DNA of 64,000 bases from Candidatus Dadabacteria bacterium. GTDB lineage: Bacteria; Desulfobacterota_D; UBA1144; Nemesobacterales; Nemesobacteraceae. Position numbers and translations under genes: made by a program. Of the stretch, positions 60,983 through 64,000 are shown one piece after another. The stretch is from contig OX638332.1 in NCBI GenBank assembly GCA_951812735.1, forward strand, positions 1,062,732-1,126,731, given 5' to 3'. The notes under the pieces are model-generated. The model was not told the DNA's origin and ran no database searches. It worked only from the letters and a program-made list of their open reading frames with translations. Within the stretch, counting starts at the first letter, position 1. Each line of letters begins with the position of its first letter.

Positions 60983-61056
60983 TGGGGCATCGTATAATGG
61001 CAGTACAGCGGACTCTGAATCCGCTAGTCTAGGTTCGAATCCTAGTGCCCCAGCCA
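60983..61056 (+). tRNA. tRNA-Gln (CTG)
   Basis: Acceptor TGGGGCA/TGCCCCA, anticodon stem GCGGA/TCCGC around loop CTCTGAA, T-arm CTAGG-TTCGAAT-CCTAG, discriminator G at 61053, and CCA encoded at 61054-61056. Unlike the tRNA-Met here, CCA is genomic or fortuitous. The TnpB element ends 19 bp upstream and the mobile mystery pair lies downstream, so this tRNA marks an accessory junction. Confidence 0.94.
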
Positions 61057-61113
61057 CTTGAAGAGTTAAGCTTTAGCATGTCAGAAAATCGAATTTAAAT
61101 TTAATCACAGATT

Positions 61114-61182
61114 ATATTCTGCAATTTTATTCTTGACTTACAGTTTTTATTCTGTTAACCTAGCTTCTATTTACAGAATATA
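61114..61182 (+). promoter_or_regulatory. Promoter with paired operators for the mobile mystery genes
   Basis: TTGACT (61133-61138), 17-bp spacer, TAACCT (61156-61161). A 12-bp box TATATTCTGCAA at 61114-61125 recurs inverted (one mismatch) at 61171-61182, and a related TATTCTGTTAA lies at 61148-61158 over the spacer and -10. Such spacing suits autorepression by the HTH protein encoded next. Confidence 0.6.
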
Positions 61183-61191
61183 GGCTGTGAT

Positions 61192-61641
61192 ATGACAAAC
61201 AAATTTAAGTATATGCAATTGCAGATGCTGGATGATCACCTCTCCAGAGTGAGTGTTTGCGACCGTCCCTCTGGCGGCTGGATACGCGCTGTCCGCACCT
61301 CGCTTGGTATGAGCGTTCGTCAGATGGCAGAACGTATAGGTATTGCGCAGCAATCCGCCGCTCGTTTGGAGAAAAACGAGATCAATGATGCGATTACGCT
61401 TAGGTCGCTTCGCAAGGCGGCTGAAGCATTAGATTGCAGGCTCGTTTATGCTTTTGTTCCAAATGATGACTCCTTGCGGAACATCGTGCGCAAGCGGGCG
61501 CTTAGAAAAGCCAGAGATATTGTCGCTCCTGTGGACCACAGTATGATGCTTGAAGCGCAGGATGTAGGCGACAGGCGGGAGAAAATCGCCCAAATCGCCG
61601 ATGAGCTGGCACGCAACCCTGACACCAAGCTGTGGGACTGA
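61192..61641 (+). CDS. Mobile mystery protein A (XRE-type antitoxin/regulator)
   Basis: 149 residues. A central HTH: WIRAVRTSLGMSVRQMAERI then AQQSAARLEKNEINDAITL, followed by RKAAEALDCRLVYAFVPNDD. It is always paired with a Fic protein (mystery B), here starting one base after its stop. Likely DNA-binding antitoxin that represses the pair through the boxes upstream. Confidence 0.85.
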   Translation: MTNKFKYMQLQMLDDHLSRVSVCDRPSGGWIRAVRTSLGMSVRQMAERIGIAQQSAARLEKNEINDAITLRSLRKAAEALDCRLVYAFVPNDDSLRNIVRKRALRKARDIVAPVDHSMMLEAQDVGDRREKIAQIADELARNPDTKLWD

Positions 61642-61642
61642 A

Positions 61643-62239
61643 ATGGTTCAGTACCATTACATAGAAGCTCAGACGCCGCTTGATGAGGAAGAGAAAAGAT
61701 ATCTTATTCCTGCAATATTAACGCGAGAAGATCTGGACCGTTTCGAGCAGGAGAATATTCTTGAAGCCCGAAGATGGGTAATGCGGAAATCCGTTTTGGC
61801 GTCAAAACAGGATATTTTTACGGAGAAATTTATCTTGGATCTTCATAGGCGCATGTATGGTCGTGTCTGGAAATGGGCAGGGCAATACCGAAAATCCAAC
61901 AAAAATATCGGCGTTGACTATTCCCTCGTCCGGACCGAATTTCGCAAGTTGCTGGACGATGCTGCTTATTGGCTGGAACACAATACCTACAGCATTGCTG
62001 AACTGGCCGTTATTTTTCATTACCGGTTAGTGAAAATTCACCTTTTTCCGAACGGCAACGGTCGACATGCGCGTTTGTTTGCCGATGTGATCGTCGCCAA
62101 ATATGGTGGTGAAAAACTGACTTGGGGCAGTAACGCTGACCTCACGACTCCTGATGAAGTCCGCAAGCGCTATATTGCCGCACTGCATGAGGCTGACGCT
62201 GGAAGCTATGATTCCCTGATTTCTTTTGCCAAATCATAA
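61643..62239 (+). CDS. Mobile mystery protein B, Fic-domain toxin
   Basis: 198 residues from ATG 61643. The Fic core is IHLFPNGNGRHARLFADVI: His and GNGR are kept, but the usual acidic residue before GNGR is Asn and the Pro after His is Leu. WKWAGQYRKSNKNIGVD is the flap region. Fic enzymes transfer AMP or other phosphate groups to proteins; activity of this variant is uncertain. Confidence 0.87.
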   Translation: MVQYHYIEAQTPLDEEEKRYLIPAILTREDLDRFEQENILEARRWVMRKSVLASKQDIFTEKFILDLHRRMYGRVWKWAGQYRKSNKNIGVDYSLVRTEFRKLLDDAAYWLEHNTYSIAELAVIFHYRLVKIHLFPNGNGRHARLFADVIVAKYGGEKLTWGSNADLTTPDEVRKRYIAALHEADAGSYDSLISFAKS

Positions 62240-62444
62240 TTTGTTTTGGGTGCAGGTTAAATTCGTAGTGAGTTGTTGGGAAAGTGCATTGGGGGCTTGG
62301 ACGAACAGGGCAGGAATACGGGAAGCAGCAACTGACAAAATTATGCGCAGGGAAACGGTGTGATGTACGAATTTACTCGTCCTTGCCGTCAACAGAAATT
62401 TCTGGCTATATTTTTGGCTACAAACCGATTGAGGTTGTTTGGTT

Positions 62445-62678
62445 ATGTCCATCGTCAATGTTCACCAAGCCAAAACCCATCTGTCCCGCCTTCTGGTGCG
62501 AGTTGAGGCAGGCGAGGAAATCGTGATAGCCTGCAGAGGGAAGCCGGTTGCACGGCTTGTCGGCTGTAAGCTTCAGGGCAAACGGCAACCCGATGTTCTC
62601 AAGGGGAAGATTGTCCTGCTCGAAGGTTTTTTCGAGCCATTGTCAGAGAACGAACTGAGGACGTGGGAGGGAAAGTAG
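62445..62678 (+). CDS. Phd/YefM-family antitoxin, orphan
   Basis: 77 residues from ATG 62445. MSIVNVHQAKTHLSRLLVRV, GEEIVIACRGKPVARLV and the C-terminal KGKIVLLEGFFEPLSENEL are typical of Phd/VapB partners of PIN toxins. No PIN or Doc gene follows: the next 90 bp are non-coding and then comes a 60-residue unknown. Confidence 0.85.
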   Translation: MSIVNVHQAKTHLSRLLVRVEAGEEIVIACRGKPVARLVGCKLQGKRQPDVLKGKIVLLEGFFEPLSENELRTWEGK

Positions 62679-62768
62679 GGGAAATAGTGTTGCGGGCGTT
62701 TACGAAAAACCCGTGATTTGCGAGTCGCAAACCATTTAGAAATTAACTATGTGAAGAGGTTTACCATA

Positions 62769-62951
62769 ATGTCTGAACACAAGCCATTACCTGAAACCGG
62801 GGAAAAACAACCTGCTCGGGTCAAACCTAAAGGTAAGCCCGAATCCGGTTTTTTCTCACGCATTTCCGGTTCGTTAAAAGGCACGGTCACCGTCTCACCA
62901 GGGGTAGACTTGACCTTGCCTGTCGGTAGGGAATGGGATGTCGCTGAATAA
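62769..62951 (+). CDS. Small protein of unknown function
   Basis: 60 residues from ATG 62769 (MSEHKPLPETGEKQ). A charged N-terminal half (KPKGKPES) and a C-terminal SGSLKGTVTVSPGVDLTLPV. Not recognised. It sits where a toxin would be expected after the Phd gene but lacks any PIN motif. Convergent with the nitrilase. Confidence 0.5.
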   Translation: MSEHKPLPETGEKQPARVKPKGKPESGFFSRISGSLKGTVTVSPGVDLTLPVGREWDVAE

Positions 62952-62977
62952 ATGAAAGCGAATTGGCCGAAGCAACG

Positions 62978-63883
62978 TCACTCCATTATTTCAAAGCGAA
63001 ATATGTCGGGCCTTGAGAAGTGCCCCACGGAGTCTATGACGGTCTTGGCCCTTATTATCTGGTCAAGCTCGATTTCGGCGTAGAGGATTTCCTCCTTTCC
63101 GTATACGGGACCGACGATGTACTGTCCTCTCGGGTTTATTATGCCGCTTCCCCCGGGGTAATCCCAGATCGTATGCTCCTTCAGGGGAAAAGAGTCGGGA
63201 ATCATGCTCTCTTCTATGAAGCCGGCTGAGATTATGACGAACACCTGTCCCTCAAACGCGTACTGGCGGCTTGCAAAATCCATCGTGTCCTTAACGAACG
63301 AGTGCCCTCCCCAGAGGCCCACGTGCACCTGCTCCCCCTTGGTGAACATCGCGTACTTCTCAAGGGTCATGTGGTGCTCGTAGCAGAAAAGCCCCCCTAT
63401 TTTTCCGACGGCGGTGTCAAATACCCTCACGTCCTCGGCGGTTCCGTTGGCCCAGACACATTTTTCGCTGTCAATCGACATGAGCTTTCTGTGCCTCCCC
63501 AAAAGGGTGCCGTCTGTGCCGAAGTAAAGGATGGTGTTGTAAAGAGTTCCTCCCTCTTTTTCATTAACCCCTATTACGACGCACGTTTTAGCCTTCCTTG
63601 CCGCCTCGCCGATTCTTTTCGTGTCCTCCCCGGGAACCTCGACCGAGTTTCTGTGAAGCTCGACGTGGGCGTCCATGGTGAGCTTTTTCTCGGCGCCGAA
63701 CCCCATATCCTTGGGCCAGTAGGGATAGGTGGGTATGAAAGCCTCGGGGAAAACCACAAGCTCTGCCCCGTTTCCCGCGGCCTCCTTTATAAGCCTGAGG
63801 ACTTTCTCGACCGTGCCTTTTTTGTCGAGAAAAACCGGAGCGGCCTGCACCGCAGCCGCCGTAAAGGATTTTCCGTTGCTCAT
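62978..63883 (-). CDS. Nitrilase-family C-N hydrolase
   Basis: 301 residues. Catalytic triad Glu47 (VVFPEAFIPTYP), Lys133 (GRHRKLMS) and Cys167 (GGLFCYEHHMTLEKYAMF). The early PTYPYW is like aliphatic/arylaliphatic nitrilases. Most have C-W-E-N/H after the nucleophile; here it is C-Y-E-H-H. It converts a nitrile to acid and ammonia; substrate unknown. Divergent from the partial gene at the window edge. Confidence 0.88.
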   Translation of the reverse strand: MSNGKSFTAAAVQAAPVFLDKKGTVEKVLRLIKEAAGNGAELVVFPEAFIPTYPYWPKDMGFGAEKKLTMDAHVELHRNSVEVPGEDTKRIGEAARKAKTCVVIGVNEKEGGTLYNTILYFGTDGTLLGRHRKLMSIDSEKCVWANGTAEDVRVFDTAVGKIGGLFCYEHHMTLEKYAMFTKGEQVHVGLWGGHSFVKDTMDFASRQYAFEGQVFVIISAGFIEESMIPDSFPLKEHTIWDYPGGSGIINPRGQYIVGPVYGKEEILYAEIELDQIIRAKTVIDSVGHFSRPDIFRFEIME

Positions 63884-63941
63884 AATAGTTATTATATGAA
63901 GTTATATACAATTTTACCATAATCAGGTGCAATATACTGCG

Positions 63942-64000
63942 ATGACTAAAGAAATACGTTTGGTAGAATTTGTTGTCCTGCCCGTTACGAAAGCTAAGGC
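63942..64000 (+). CDS. 5' end of an unidentified gene (partial)
   Basis: ATG at 63942 opens a frame running off the window (MTKEIRLVEFVVLPVTKAK). It diverges from the nitrilase. Too short to name. Confidence 0.35.
   Translation, partial: MTKEIRLVEFVVLPVTKAK

Overview
The window is chromosomal DNA (about 50% GC) from a Gram-negative bacterium. It has a TonB-dependent receptor, two lytic transglycosylases (one a lipoprotein), type II secretion genes gspLMN, and a protein with a Gly/Cys C-terminal sorting tail. Coenzyme F420 genes (cofD, cofC) occur beside FolE2, QueF and an EtfD-like membrane Fe-S oxidoreductase, which argues against a model proteobacterium. A Dadabacteria- or Desulfobacterota-like lineage would fit, but that is inference.

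Layout. From 0 to 13.6 kb are folate genes (folD, folK, a pterin dehydratase), secA, smc, a PpiD-like chaperone, cofD, a sucrase/ferredoxin-like protein and mltA. From 13.78 to 15.36 kb is an IS110-family element whose non-coding end folds like a bridge RNA; four guide segments match the element's own ends and its flanks. From 15.4 to 23 kb are a ROK kinase, tilS, a DUF502 protein, ihfA, pheT and mnmE, with a canonical parS site on each side of mnmE. From 23 to 33 kb are a CMD protein, a frameshifted TetR regulator, a MidA-type methyltransferase, the run pabB-pabC-mazG-folE2, the EtfD-like protein and a secreted Cache-like protein. From 33.4 to 39.4 kb are a TonB receptor, a DsbA-like protein and two damaged membrane glycosylation genes, one broken at a G9 tract and one by an internal deletion. 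From 39.5 to 43 kb are two CNNM/CorC transporters and thiL.

The replication origin is probably at 43.2-45.1 kb. dnaA and dnaN flank an AT-rich gap with DnaA-box-like sites and a DnaA-trio-like tract. Nearly all genes to its left are on the minus strand, and all genes from dnaA to msrB are on the plus strand. After dnaN come gspL-gspM-gspN, pheA-hisC-tyrA, msrB and tRNA-Met.

From 53 to 64 kb core genes (cofC, hisBH, slt, an oligopeptide permease, queF, a nitrilase) alternate with accessory debris. This includes a truncated HigB with intact HigA, a HicB with a HicA cut by a TnpB element, tRNA-Gln, a mobile mystery A/Fic pair and an orphan Phd antitoxin. The TnpB element is unusual in being bounded by perfect 25-bp inverted repeats.
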